Shown: positions 41,008 to 49,493 of the stretch, piece by piece
Numbering within the stretch: the stretch's first letter is position 1
Layout: every line of letters begins with the position of its first letter
Source of the DNA: CAVPKN01 sp964588495
GTDB lineage: Bacteria; Chlamydiota; Chlamydiia; Chlamydiales; JAAKFR01
Direction of reading: 5' to 3'
Length of the DNA: 64,000 nt
NCBI GenBank assembly: GCA_964588495.1
Contig: CAZPPS010000003.1
Location: 67,371-131,370 of the forward strand
Position numbers and translations under genes: made by a program
The notes under the pieces: model-generated
What the model was told of the DNA's origin: nothing
The model's database searches: none
What the model saw: only the letters and a program-made list of their open reading frames with translations

Positions 41008-42585
41008 ATGAAAAAACTCATTTACATCCTCCCCCTTTTATTTCTTAGCCTTACAAGAGAATCCCTGGGTAATGATCTTAAAAGTTATTTCGTCAATCAT
41101 GCTCCTGTTGATTTTTCGCTGACACAGCAAAAAGAAGCCGAATTCAATAGCCTCTTGGCTTCTTTTACAAATGAGAGTCCCTCTGCGGATCAACAAGAAT
41201 GCTTCTACCGGATCAAAGAAATTGTCGAGGGTGGAAAAACACTCATTTTAGAAGATGGCTCGATCTGGTTAGTGGGATTGTTTTATCGTGATATTGTACG
41301 CGATTGGCAGCCTGGGCAGCGCCTGAGGTTGGCTTATCATTCGCAACATTCCAACAATATTCAGTTTGAAAATGTGGATCAGGGAAATTGCGCCTGGGGT
41401 GTAAATGAAAAAATGCCTGAAAAAGCGCTCGGCTCTTTTATTCTTAGAGTTTCAAACTCGGCATTTGAGTCTAGTAATGAGTCTAAATTAATCATGGATA
41501 ATGGGCTCATTTTCAAGGGCCCCAGAGTGACCTGGAAAGTGCGCGAGCAAGTGTTTATTTTCCATAGTCCCTCTTACGGCTATTACGAAATTTGGAACCA
41601 GACGCGCAAGGAGTGGAGCAGTTTTTGGAAACTGGTCGGCAATGAAAAAGAGGGAAGTTCCGAAAGTTTTTTCAATATTGAAGATCAGCTTAATAAGCAG
41701 GTATTAGGGCAAAAGGAAGTTGTTAAATGTGTCTCTTCTGCTCTTTTCAATTGTTGGGCAGGCCTTAATGATCCTAAATTGCCCATTGGCGTTTTCTTGT
41801 TTCTAGGGCCAACAGGGGTCGGAAAAACGGAATTGGCAAAAACTTTGACTCAGGAGCTTTATAAAAATCCGCAGCATTTGATCCGCTTCGATATGTCGCA
41901 ATTTGTCACACAATATGATTATACCAGACTCATTGGTTCTCCTCCTGGCTATGTGAACCATGAAGAAGGGGGGCAATTAACGAATGCGCTCAAGGCCCAC
42001 CCGGCATCTATTGTGCTACTTGACGAAATCGAAAAGGCCCATCCTGGTATCCACAAGGCTTTTCTCCCCATTTTTGATGAAGGGTACATCACCGATTCCA
42101 AAAATAAGGTTACTCCTTGTAATCGAGCCATTTTTATTATGACGGGCAATATCTGTTCGGAAAAAATCGCCCACTTATTTCATCGAGGATATAGTTCTGA
42201 AGAGGTCCTTAAAGCGATCGAACCTGAAGTCATTGCACAACTCTCCCCTGAGCTATATAACAGACTCACAACTGTTGTTTTTAGACCCATTACTCCTGAG
42301 CTCATGGCAAGTTTGGTCGATCAGAAATTGGAGCAAGTGATCCAACAGCTCAAAAAAACGAAAAAGCTTGAGCTAATCATTGATGACTCCGTCAAGCAAT
42401 ACCTCATAACACATGGCTATCACCCCACTCTAGGCGTTCGACCCTTGAAACGATTGATTCAAAACGAACTGATCTCTTTTGTTTCATACGCCATTATCAA
42501 AGACGGCATTCCCGAAAATAGCATCTTGACCCTGTGGTATTTAGAACACAACGATTCCTGGCACCTTTCTTGGAGTGCAGATTAA
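41008..42585 (+). CDS. Exported Clp/HSP100-type AAA+ ATPase with novel N-terminal domain
   Basis: 525 residues. ATG 41008 (or 41005) begins a signal peptide, MKKLIYILPLLFLSLTRESLG. Residues about 22-220 form a domain I do not recognise, rich in Trp/Tyr/Phe (SIWLVGLFYRDIVRDW, SPSYGYYEIWNQTRKEW). Residues 225-525 are a ClpB-D2-like module: Walker A GPTGVGKTELAK (267-278), pore loop GYVNHEEGG (GYVN for GYVG), Walker B IVLLDEIEKAH (335-345), sensor 1 FIMTGN, arginine finger ELYNRLT, sensor 2 GVRPLKR. D1, M-domain and ClpP loop are missing. Same module as the 18744-19841 protein but divergent. It is followed 8 bases later by an exported dehydrogenase. Confidence 0.85.
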   Translation: MKKLIYILPLLFLSLTRESLGNDLKSYFVNHAPVDFSLTQQKEAEFNSLLASFTNESPSADQQECFYRIKEIVEGGKTLILEDGSIWLVGLFYRDIVRDWQPGQRLRLAYHSQHSNNIQFENVDQGNCAWGVNEKMPEKALGSFILRVSNSAFESSNESKLIMDNGLIFKGPRVTWKVREQVFIFHSPSYGYYEIWNQTRKEWSSFWKLVGNEKEGSSESFFNIEDQLNKQVLGQKEVVKCVSSALFNCWAGLNDPKLPIGVFLFLGPTGVGKTELAKTLTQELYKNPQHLIRFDMSQFVTQYDYTRLIGSPPGYVNHEEGGQLTNALKAHPASIVLLDEIEKAHPGIHKAFLPIFDEGYITDSKNKVTPCNRAIFIMTGNICSEKIAHLFHRGYSSEEVLKAIEPEVIAQLSPELYNRLTTVVFRPITPELMASLVDQKLEQVIQQLKKTKKLELIIDDSVKQYLITHGYHPTLGVRPLKRLIQNELISFVSYAIIKDGIPENSILTLWYLEHNDSWHLSWSAD

Positions 42586-42593
42586 GGATTTTT

Positions 42594-43442
42594 ATGTTTA
42601 CCAAATTTGTTTCAATTTTTGTAGGTATCCTAACAATGAGTTCACCGCTGACATACGCTCAAACAGAGATTAAAATGGCAAAAAAGTTTCAGGATCAAGT
42701 TGTCATTGTCACAGGTGCTTCTAGAGGCATCGGACGGGGTATTGCGACTCTTTTTGCTAAAGAAGGGGCCAAGCTTGTTTTAGTCGGAAGAGATGAAAAG
42801 CAGTTGAAAGACGTTAAAAGCGATATCGAGCATCTCGGAGAGAAAGCAATCGTTCTAAAAGGCGATGTGAGCTGCCCAAAAGACATGGAAAACATGGTCG
42901 AACAAACCCTCACAGCTTACGGAAAAGTGGACATTCTTTGCCATAATGCAGGCATTTATCCCCATGCGCGATTAGAGAATATGACCCTTCAAGAATGGCA
43001 AAAAGTAATCGATACTAACTTGACAGGCACTTTTTTAGCGGTTAAATCGTGCATCCCTACAATGAAAAACCAGGGCAGCGGTAAAATTGTTGTCATCTCC
43101 TCGATTTCAGGCCCCAAAACTGCCCTACCCGGTTACTCTCATTACACGGCTTCTAAAGCGGGCGTTGCTGGGTTCGTTAAGACAGCAGCTGTTGAGCTTG
43201 CCAAGTATAAGATCCACATCAACGCCGTCGAACCTGGCAATATCCTAACGGAAGGATTCTCAGCTACTGACCACACAATGCGTATGCTGCCAGCCATTCC
43301 TTTAGGGAGATTTGGCACCCCTGAAGACATCGCTTATGCAGTCATGTTTCTGGCCTCCCACGAATCCGATTACATCACAGGCCAAAGCTTGATCGTAGAT
43401 GGGGGCCAAACTCTCCCCGAAAGCCACCATTTAGAATATTAA
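42594..43442 (+). CDS. Short-chain dehydrogenase with signal-peptide-like N-terminus
   Basis: 282 residues from ATG 42594, chosen because AAGGA lies 5 bases before it. Residues 1-22 (MFTKFVSIFVGILTMSSP, then LTYA) look like a Sec signal peptide. From residue 28 a classical SDR follows: cofactor motif VTGASRGIGRGIA, NAG (CHNAGIYPH), catalytic Ser (VVISSISG), YxxxK in SHYTASKAG, and IVDGGQTLPESHH at the end. It resembles FabG/3-oxoacyl-ACP reductase-type dehydrogenases. An internal ATG at 42675 would give a cytosolic FabG-like form but has a weak ribosome site. Operon with the exported AAA+ gene. The TAA stop is completed by the adjacent family A element. Confidence 0.82.
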   Translation: MFTKFVSIFVGILTMSSPLTYAQTEIKMAKKFQDQVVIVTGASRGIGRGIATLFAKEGAKLVLVGRDEKQLKDVKSDIEHLGEKAIVLKGDVSCPKDMENMVEQTLTAYGKVDILCHNAGIYPHARLENMTLQEWQKVIDTNLTGTFLAVKSCIPTMKNQGSGKIVVISSISGPKTALPGYSHYTASKAGVAGFVKTAAVELAKYKIHINAVEPGNILTEGFSATDHTMRMLPAIPLGRFGTPEDIAYAVMFLASHESDYITGQSLIVDGGQTLPESHHLEY

Positions 43443-43605
43443 CCTGAGTTTTGGGCTATTTTTCCTCATCCTCAGGGATTTTTGTGAGGCAAAACCGCAA
43501 CTTTTTTGCGAAGCTCATTGCAGAGCTCCTATTTGCGAGCAAAAAAGTGCGATTTGGACCACAAAAAATACCTGAGAATGAGGGAAAAGAACCCAAAACT
43601 CAGGT
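43442..43605 (-). mobile_element. Family A palindromic element (MITE-like), copy 3
   Basis: 164 bp, inverted relative to copies 1 and 2, with intact terminal repeats ACCTGAG/CTCAGGT. Flanks TATTA (left) and TACTA (right) differ at one base, compatible with a decayed target duplication. Its first base is the last base of the dehydrogenase stop codon. The rest of the gap to 43733 holds nothing recognisable. Confidence 0.75.
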
Positions 43606-43733
43606 TACTAACGGGATAATCCAACATATCTACCACGTTTTTGGTTCCCATTGCCAACTTATTTGATGGATTGTCAAATGGTTAGCCTTTTTGCAAGTAG
43701 ATCTTAAAAGGCACTCTCTTTTATGATCGGAGC

Positions 43734-44135
43734 ATGAAGTGTCCAATTCTTACTCGTTATTCGGAAACGGCTCAGGATGGGATCATTCATCATTCGAGCT
43801 ATGTGATCTATCTGGAAGTGGCGCGCATTGAATTTTTTAAAGGCATTGGATGTGACATTAATGCCCTTGAAAAAAGAAAAATCTTTTGCCCGGTTGTCGA
43901 TCTTTCTCTCAAGTTTATAAAGCCCCTCTATTCTTTAGAAAAAATTGAGGTGGCCATAGAGATAGAAAGCTCCTCAAAGGTGCGCTTTAGCTTAAAGTAC
44001 CAAATTCTTAGAGATAACGAGTGTGTCGCTTCTGCAACAAGCTCTCATTGCTTTGTCAACGAGCATTTCAAGCCCATTGCCATTCCCCAAGAGTATTTCA
44101 ATCAGCTTACAACGCGTCTTAAAACTCCTTGTTGA
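43734..44135 (+). CDS. Acyl-CoA thioesterase, YbgC/4HBT hotdog family
   Basis: 133 residues, single hotdog domain. TRYSETAQDGIIHHSSYVIYLEVARIEFF is the catalytic start: the usual Asp in RY.E.D..GH..N is displaced (SETAQDGIIHHSSY), so the active Asp is likely D15. Central KRKIFCPVVDLSLKFIKPLYSLEKIEV strand pattern is typical. Cytosolic. Follows the family A element. Substrate unknown. Confidence 0.85.
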   Translation: MKCPILTRYSETAQDGIIHHSSYVIYLEVARIEFFKGIGCDINALEKRKIFCPVVDLSLKFIKPLYSLEKIEVAIEIESSSKVRFSLKYQILRDNECVASATSSHCFVNEHFKPIAIPQEYFNQLTTRLKTPC

Positions 44136-44224
44136 GCACCTTTCCAGAATCTAAAAAATATTTACATTTAAGTATGCTGTAGCTTAGGAATAAGTGAAAT
44201 CAACAGTAAAAATTAGGGAAACGC

Positions 44225-45790
44225 ATGTTCAAGTTTCATGGGTATTTAGTTTTGTTACTGGCGTGTGCCATAAAACTTTTTGCAGCTGATACAAAAGAAA
44301 ACCGACCTAACATAGTCGTGATCTTTGGAGATGATATTGGTCAAAGTAATTTGAGCATTTATTCTAAGGGACTCATGGGCTACCGAACACCCAATATCGA
44401 CCGTATCGCAGAAGAAGGTCTTATTTTTACCGATTATTATGCAGAACAAAGCTGCACAGCTGGAAGAGCCGCTTTCATCACAGGTCAGTGTGTCATACGT
44501 ACAGGATTAAGTAAAGTAGGTCTTCCTGGAGCTAATATTGGCCTGCAAGCTGAAGATCCTACAATTGCTCAATTACTAAAGCCTCTTGGATATGCTACAG
44601 CCCAGTTCGGCAAGAATCACTTGGGTGATAGAGATGAATTTCTTCCCACAGTACACGGATTTGATGAATTCTATGGCAATCTTTACCATCTGAACGCAGA
44701 GGAGGAGCCTGAGCTTCCCGACTATCCAAAGGAATCTGATTTTCCTGAATTCAAAAAGCGCTATGGACCACGAGGGGTTATCCATAGTTTTGCAAATGCC
44801 GACGGAACACAAACAGTTGAAGATACAGGTCCTTTGACAAAAAAAAGAATGGAAACCATCGATGATGATATTGCAACACGTTCGGTAGAGTACATCGAAA
44901 AACAACATCGGGCTGGCATACCTTTCTTTGTATGGGTCAATTTTACACATATGCATTTCCGGACGCACCCAAAACCGGAAAGTGTTGGACAGGCTGGAAG
45001 ATGGTTGGGCCCTTATGCCGATGTGATGATTGACCACGATAAAAACGTAGGCACTGTCCTAAAAAAACTCGATGAACTGGGAATCGCAGAGAATACGATT
45101 GTCCTTTATACAACAGACAATGGGCCACATATGAATTCATGGCCCGATGCCGGGATGACCCCTTTTCGCAGCGAGAAAAATTCCAATTGGGAAGGAGCTT
45201 ACCGTGTGCCTGCCATGGTGCGATGGCCAGGAAAGATTAAGGCGAAGTCCGTCTCTAATGTCATCACTTCTCATTTAGACTGGCTTCCTACTCTTCTCAC
45301 AGCTGCTGGAGATCCAAACATCAAAGAAAAGTTGTTAAATGGATATAAAATTGGTAATCGAACATTTAAAGTGCATCTGGATGGTTATAATTTCTTGCCC
45401 TTTTTCTTAGGTAAAGAAGAAAAGGGACCTAGAAATGAATTTTTCTATTTCTCTGATGACGGCGACCTTACAGGCCTTCGTTACGACAATTGGAAGTTTG
45501 TCTTTTTAGAACAAAGAGCTGAAGGAACTCTGAAAGTTTGGTCTGAACCCTTTACAAAATTGAGAGTTCCGAAAATTTTCAATTTGCGTATGGATCCCTA
45601 TGAGCGGGCAGATATCACTTCTAATACCTATTACGACTACTTGCTTAATCACACATTTCTCCTTATTCCTGCTCAAGATTATGTCGCCCAATTCCTTAAA
45701 TCATTCCAGGAGTTCCCGCCAAGGCAAAAAGCAGCCAGTTTCTCAATCGATCAAGTTTTGGAAACAATGCAAAAAAGCTATGGGAATTAG
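44225..45790 (+). CDS. Exported arylsulfatase-family enzyme
   Basis: 521 residues with signal peptide (MFKFHGYLVLLLACAIKLFA). Sulfatase domain: metal ligands in PNIVVIFGDDIGQSN (about 29-43), formylglycine motif CTAGR in EQSCTAGRAAFITGQ (Cys about 78; CxAxR form), FGKNHLGD near 137, FVWVNFTHMHFRTHP and YTTDNGPHMNSWPDAG. The Cys needs conversion to formylglycine; no FGE or anSME gene is in this window. Probable targets are sulfated host glycans or lipids, by family knowledge. The stop overlaps the next gene by 11 bases. Eukaryote- or environment-derived transfer is possible. Confidence 0.9.
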   Translation: MFKFHGYLVLLLACAIKLFAADTKENRPNIVVIFGDDIGQSNLSIYSKGLMGYRTPNIDRIAEEGLIFTDYYAEQSCTAGRAAFITGQCVIRTGLSKVGLPGANIGLQAEDPTIAQLLKPLGYATAQFGKNHLGDRDEFLPTVHGFDEFYGNLYHLNAEEEPELPDYPKESDFPEFKKRYGPRGVIHSFANADGTQTVEDTGPLTKKRMETIDDDIATRSVEYIEKQHRAGIPFFVWVNFTHMHFRTHPKPESVGQAGRWLGPYADVMIDHDKNVGTVLKKLDELGIAENTIVLYTTDNGPHMNSWPDAGMTPFRSEKNSNWEGAYRVPAMVRWPGKIKAKSVSNVITSHLDWLPTLLTAAGDPNIKEKLLNGYKIGNRTFKVHLDGYNFLPFFLGKEEKGPRNEFFYFSDDGDLTGLRYDNWKFVFLEQRAEGTLKVWSEPFTKLRVPKIFNLRMDPYERADITSNTYYDYLLNHTFLLIPAQDYVAQFLKSFQEFPPRQKAASFSIDQVLETMQKSYGN

Positions 45791-46784
45791 AAACTCCATT
45801 TTATTTTCAATAACATGCTTGCTGGCCCTCGGCAAATGTTTGGGCCAGCAAGATCCACTTCCATCTTGGGAAGATGGATCTGCAAAACACGCTATCGTGG
45901 CATTTGTTCAAAACACTACCACAAAGGGAAGCGAAAATTACCTCAAACCCCAAGACCGTATTGCCGTTTTTGATCAAGATGGCACTTTGTGGGTGGAAAA
46001 ACCCCTCTATACCCAGTCTTTCTTCGCTTTTGATACACTCTCATCTCTGTCTACACAACACCCTGAATGGAAAGACACCGAACCCTACCGATCTGTTCTT
46101 TCGGGCAATCTCAATGAAATCCAAAATTTTTCAATTCAGGATATAGCTAAAATCATTGAAGCTACCCATGCCAACATAACTGTCGATCAATTTAGAGAAG
46201 CGGTTCAAGACTGGCTCCAGCAAGCCGTCCACCCAAGGTTTCAGAAACCCTTTACGGCTATCATTTATCAACCTATGCTTGAGGTGATTCAATATTTGAA
46301 CACTCATGAATACAAGGTATATATTGTTTCAGGCGGTGGGCAAGATTTTATCAGAGCCTATTCAGAACAGGTATATGGAATCCCGCTTGAACACGTCATT
46401 GGCTCTGCGGGTAAAGTTAAATATGAGTACCAAAACGGTTATCCTGTTCTTATAAAACTGCCCGAAATCCTGTTTATTGACGACAAACAAGGCAAACCCG
46501 AAGCTATCCATTTATTCATTGGCAAACGCCCTGTAGCCGCTTTTGGCAACTCTGATGGTGACCGACAAATGCTTGAATGGTCTCAGGCCCATAATGGAAA
46601 AAGTTTGCAGATTTTAGTACATCACGACGATGCGATTCGAGAATATGCGTATGACAAAAATTCCAAAATAGGGCGGTTTTCTCAATCGCTTATGGATGAA
46701 GCTAAAGCAAGAAACTGGATTGTTGTAAGTATGAAAAATGATTGGAAAATCATCTTTCCTTGGGAAAATCAGGTGCATCATTGA
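45780..46784 (+). CDS. Exported HAD-superfamily phosphatase
   Basis: 334 residues from ATG 45780. Signal peptide about 1-21 (MGIRNSILFSITCLLALGKC). HAD motif I IAVFDQDGTLWVEKP (about 61-75; DQDGT), motif II YIVSGGGQDF, a conserved KLPEILFIDDKQGKPEAI, and motif IV FGNSDGDRQMLEW. It belongs to the SerB-like exported HAD group. Overlap with the sulfatase gene (11 bases) indicates joint translation and perhaps joint action on one substrate (desulfation and dephosphorylation). Confidence 0.85.
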   Translation: MGIRNSILFSITCLLALGKCLGQQDPLPSWEDGSAKHAIVAFVQNTTTKGSENYLKPQDRIAVFDQDGTLWVEKPLYTQSFFAFDTLSSLSTQHPEWKDTEPYRSVLSGNLNEIQNFSIQDIAKIIEATHANITVDQFREAVQDWLQQAVHPRFQKPFTAIIYQPMLEVIQYLNTHEYKVYIVSGGGQDFIRAYSEQVYGIPLEHVIGSAGKVKYEYQNGYPVLIKLPEILFIDDKQGKPEAIHLFIGKRPVAAFGNSDGDRQMLEWSQAHNGKSLQILVHHDDAIREYAYDKNSKIGRFSQSLMDEAKARNWIVVSMKNDWKIIFPWENQVHH

Positions 46785-46824
46785 AAACAATAAAAAAACT
46801 TCAGGCTTATTCCAAAAGAGCTTG

Positions 46825-47655
46825 TTAATCAGTTTGCAGGTGGGTCAGAAACTCGTTGAAAGCTGCTGCAACTTCGCTCGGATTTTCAATCCAGGGGAAA
46901 TGTCCTGCGGCGCTAATTTCTCTTAGCAAAATGTGATCTTGATTAAATTGTGGATGGTCTTTGAAGAGCCTGAGCGGTGTCAAATGATCTTCTTCACCTG
47001 AGAGAATCAACGTGGGCAAATTCTTGGGAAACCATTTGGCTTTATAGGTTGCGTCAAAATGGGCTTCTGACCAATTGCAGGTTTCGTAGTTGTAAGGTAG
47101 CCCTTGTAAAAGCTTTCTTCCAACAGGCAGACCTTTTTCAGTGAAAAAATAGGGAGCAGCTTCCACACTCAATTCTCGAAGAATTTCATTATTTGGATTG
47201 TTTTTGTAAATTTCGTCCAAATATTCGAGTTGAGGATTAGGGGATGCTTCAAACATCTTTGCTAGTTCCCCCTGCCAGGAAGCATCTGGAGAAGAATCCA
47301 TTAAAACAAGACCCGACAATTTGTGTTCTAACGAGGGAATGGAAAGGGCAAACATCCCTCCGCTCGAATGTCCCACAAGAATGACGTTATCTAAGGCGTC
47401 AACACCCTCTTCCAAGGCATCTCCCCATCTCGCAAAAGCCTCCACATTGTTTTCAAAAGTGTTGGAGCCATCCCCTGGAAAATCCACATGCCAGAGCGCA
47501 CCCGGAAGACTTAGGGAAGCTGTCAAATGAACAAGCGACTCAGAACCAAGCCCGGGCCCCCCGGGCAGAAAAAGCCAATTCCAAGCCTTTCCTCCCTTTG
47601 ACTGAATCAACTGCAGACGGAGGCCATATTCATTCCAAAGATATTTTTTTGTCAT
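46825..47655 (-). CDS. Alpha/beta hydrolase (proline iminopeptidase-like)
   Basis: 276 residues from ATG 47655, preceded by TTGGAAG; upstream in-frame ATGs lack sites. Oxyanion motif WLFLPGGPGLGSES, nucleophile elbow GHSSGG near 98, Asp in LILSGEEDHLTP, and catalytic His in AAGHFPWIENP near the end. Cytosolic; lid region 130-190. Substrate cannot be told from sequence. Stand-alone, convergent with the exported HAD gene. Confidence 0.85.
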   Translation of the reverse strand: MTKKYLWNEYGLRLQLIQSKGGKAWNWLFLPGGPGLGSESLVHLTASLSLPGALWHVDFPGDGSNTFENNVEAFARWGDALEEGVDALDNVILVGHSSGGMFALSIPSLEHKLSGLVLMDSSPDASWQGELAKMFEASPNPQLEYLDEIYKNNPNNEILRELSVEAAPYFFTEKGLPVGRKLLQGLPYNYETCNWSEAHFDATYKAKWFPKNLPTLILSGEEDHLTPLRLFKDHPQFNQDHILLREISAAGHFPWIENPSEVAAAFNEFLTHLQTD

Positions 47656-47769
47656 AGCTTCCAATATTTTCATTATCAAAAAATAATTGTCAAAGGTGGC
47701 TCTTCTATTTTTGTCCTGAGCTTTCAATTTATTCGGGATTGGTACAAAAGGATGAATAAAGGATTTTTT

Positions 47770-48528
47770 ATGAAAATTGTTGTTGTTGGCGGTACTGGTC
47801 TTATAGGCTCACAGTTAATCAAAAAGCTGCAAGAAAAAGGGCATGAGGCCACTGCAGTTTCACGGAAAAACGGTGTGAATATCTTAACAGGCGAGGGTTT
47901 AGCCCAGGCTTTTAAAGGGGCAGCTGTGGTCGTCGATGTCTCAAACTCCCCTTCCTTTGAAGATCAAGCTGTTTTGGAATTTTTTCAAACTTCGACACGC
48001 AATCTTCTGAGATGCGAGCAAACATCAGGCGTCACTCACCACATCGCCCTCTCAGTTGTCGGCACAGATCAGTTGCAGGAAAGTGGCTATTTTCGGGCAA
48101 AACTTTTACAGGAAAACCTCATCAAGACCTCTGGAATTCCCTACACAATTGTTAGAGCCACCCAGTTTTTTGAATTTATAAAACAGATTGCAGAGTCCAG
48201 CCTTGTTGGAGACACCCTTCACGTCCCAGAGGCTTTCATACAACCGATTGCTTCAGAAGATGTAGCTGAATCACTTGCACAAACGGCTCTTCAAAAACCC
48301 AAAAATGGCATTCTTGATATCGCAGGCCCCAAACGGTTCCAATTTTCAGAAATCGCCCAAAAATATCTCAACTCTAACAATGATCCCCGCAAGATTATTT
48401 CTGATACGGAAGCCTCCTATTTTGGGACAAAAATTCAAGCCAACACCCTTGTCCCTCAAGGGGATGCTTGGCTTGGCTCTTCAACCTTTGAGAGTTGGTT
48501 GAATCACACTCAAGGCGTTAACAAATAG
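47770..48528 (+). CDS. NmrA-like atypical short-chain dehydrogenase
   Basis: 252 residues from ATG 47770 (AAAGGA seven bases upstream; the ATG at 47752 has no spacing to its purines). Rossmann motif VVVGGTGLIGSQLIKKL at 4-20, AVSRKNGVN, THHIALSVVGTDQLQESGYFRAKLLQE and IVRATQFFEF are typical of NAD(P)H-binding NmrA/HSCARG-type proteins. Usually redox sensors or quinone/flavin reductases. Divergent from the hydrolase. Confidence 0.85.
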   Translation: MKIVVVGGTGLIGSQLIKKLQEKGHEATAVSRKNGVNILTGEGLAQAFKGAAVVVDVSNSPSFEDQAVLEFFQTSTRNLLRCEQTSGVTHHIALSVVGTDQLQESGYFRAKLLQENLIKTSGIPYTIVRATQFFEFIKQIAESSLVGDTLHVPEAFIQPIASEDVAESLAQTALQKPKNGILDIAGPKRFQFSEIAQKYLNSNNDPRKIISDTEASYFGTKIQANTLVPQGDAWLGSSTFESWLNHTQGVNK

Positions 48529-48682
48529 GGCCTGGGTTAGGGTCAGAGTCGTTTGTTCTCCTACGAGGAAATGTAAAGAGCACACATCCAGCCAGTATGG
48601 AATTGCATTTTTAAAAAAATCTTGACTTTCAACCTAAAATTTTTAACCATGAATTTTTTCGTATCTAACAAGGAAAATAGAC

Positions 48683-49417
48683 ATGATTAAGACATTAATT
48701 GTTTTATTATTGGCATCTACATCTGCAATAGCACAGGTGCCATGCTGCGCACAATTTGGCGGCTGGTATGCCGGTGCCAATATAGGCTGGGCTCATGATG
48801 ATTATCAATTCGATGATGTGTATGGTCTAGGTCAGGCTATAGATTCTGGTTTGCCAAATAGCGTCAGGGCAGAAGATGACGGCGTCTTGGGTGGTGTGCA
48901 ATTCGGTTATAACTGGCAGCCTTGTTGCTCCCTATTAGGTATAGAAGCAGATTTCAGCGGAACGAGCTTAAGACCTTCCGTGACGTTTAGGGACGGAGAC
49001 TTTCCGTCTGCAGACACAACTAGAGCAATTAATCGAGTCAATTTTCTTGGCACTGTACGTGGACGCGCAGGTGTTGTGGTAGACCAGTTATTACTCTATG
49101 TAACTGGCGGTGTAGCTTATGCACACACTAAACAAACTTGGAAGATTTTTGAGGACGACCCCGCTGCCACAGAAACAATTAACAGTAAGCGCGTACGTGT
49201 GGGTGGTGTAGGAGGCTTTGGGGCAGAATGGGCGATCAATTGCTCCTTGAGTATCAAAGCTGAATTTCTCTACATTCACTTTGCGCAACACCGTAAACAA
49301 TTTACTTCCGTCGTTCACAATCCTGGGATAAGCTACCGTTTTCATAGCCATGAATCCCAGGCTATCGGTCGCGTCGGCTTTAACTATAGATGGGGCAATC
49401 GATTGGGTTGCTGCTGA
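48683..49417 (+). CDS. Outer-membrane beta-barrel protein (opacity/OmpA-like), cysteine-paired
   Basis: 244 residues, signal peptide ending AIAQ. Eight-strand barrel pattern of the OMP_b-brl family: FGGWYAGANIGW at the start, GVLGGVQFGYNWQ, FLGTVRGRAGVVVDQLLLYVTGGVAYA, GVGGFGAEWAINCSLSIKAEFLYIHF, and closing AIGRVGFNYRWG. Unusual are CC pairs at the N-terminus (PCCAQ), mid-barrel (QPCCSLL) and the end (GCC), suggesting disulfide crosslinking as in the chlamydial envelope. Own terminator downstream. Confidence 0.85.
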   Translation: MIKTLIVLLLASTSAIAQVPCCAQFGGWYAGANIGWAHDDYQFDDVYGLGQAIDSGLPNSVRAEDDGVLGGVQFGYNWQPCCSLLGIEADFSGTSLRPSVTFRDGDFPSADTTRAINRVNFLGTVRGRAGVVVDQLLLYVTGGVAYAHTKQTWKIFEDDPAATETINSKRVRVGGVGGFGAEWAINCSLSIKAEFLYIHFAQHRKQFTSVVHNPGISYRFHSHESQAIGRVGFNYRWGNRLGCC

Positions 49418-49433
49418 AAACCCATAAAAAACT

Positions 49434-49459
49434 GCGCAGGCATTTAGCCTGCGCTTTTT
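49434..49459 (+). terminator. Intrinsic terminator of the barrel protein gene
   Basis: Perfect 8-bp stem GCGCAGGC/GCCTGCGC with loop ATTTA, then TTTTT. Preceded by an A run, so it may also act for the convergent nucleotide transporter gene. Confidence 0.9.
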
Positions 49460-49493
49460 CTCTTCCACAGGAAAACGTTTTGCACTCCAAACG

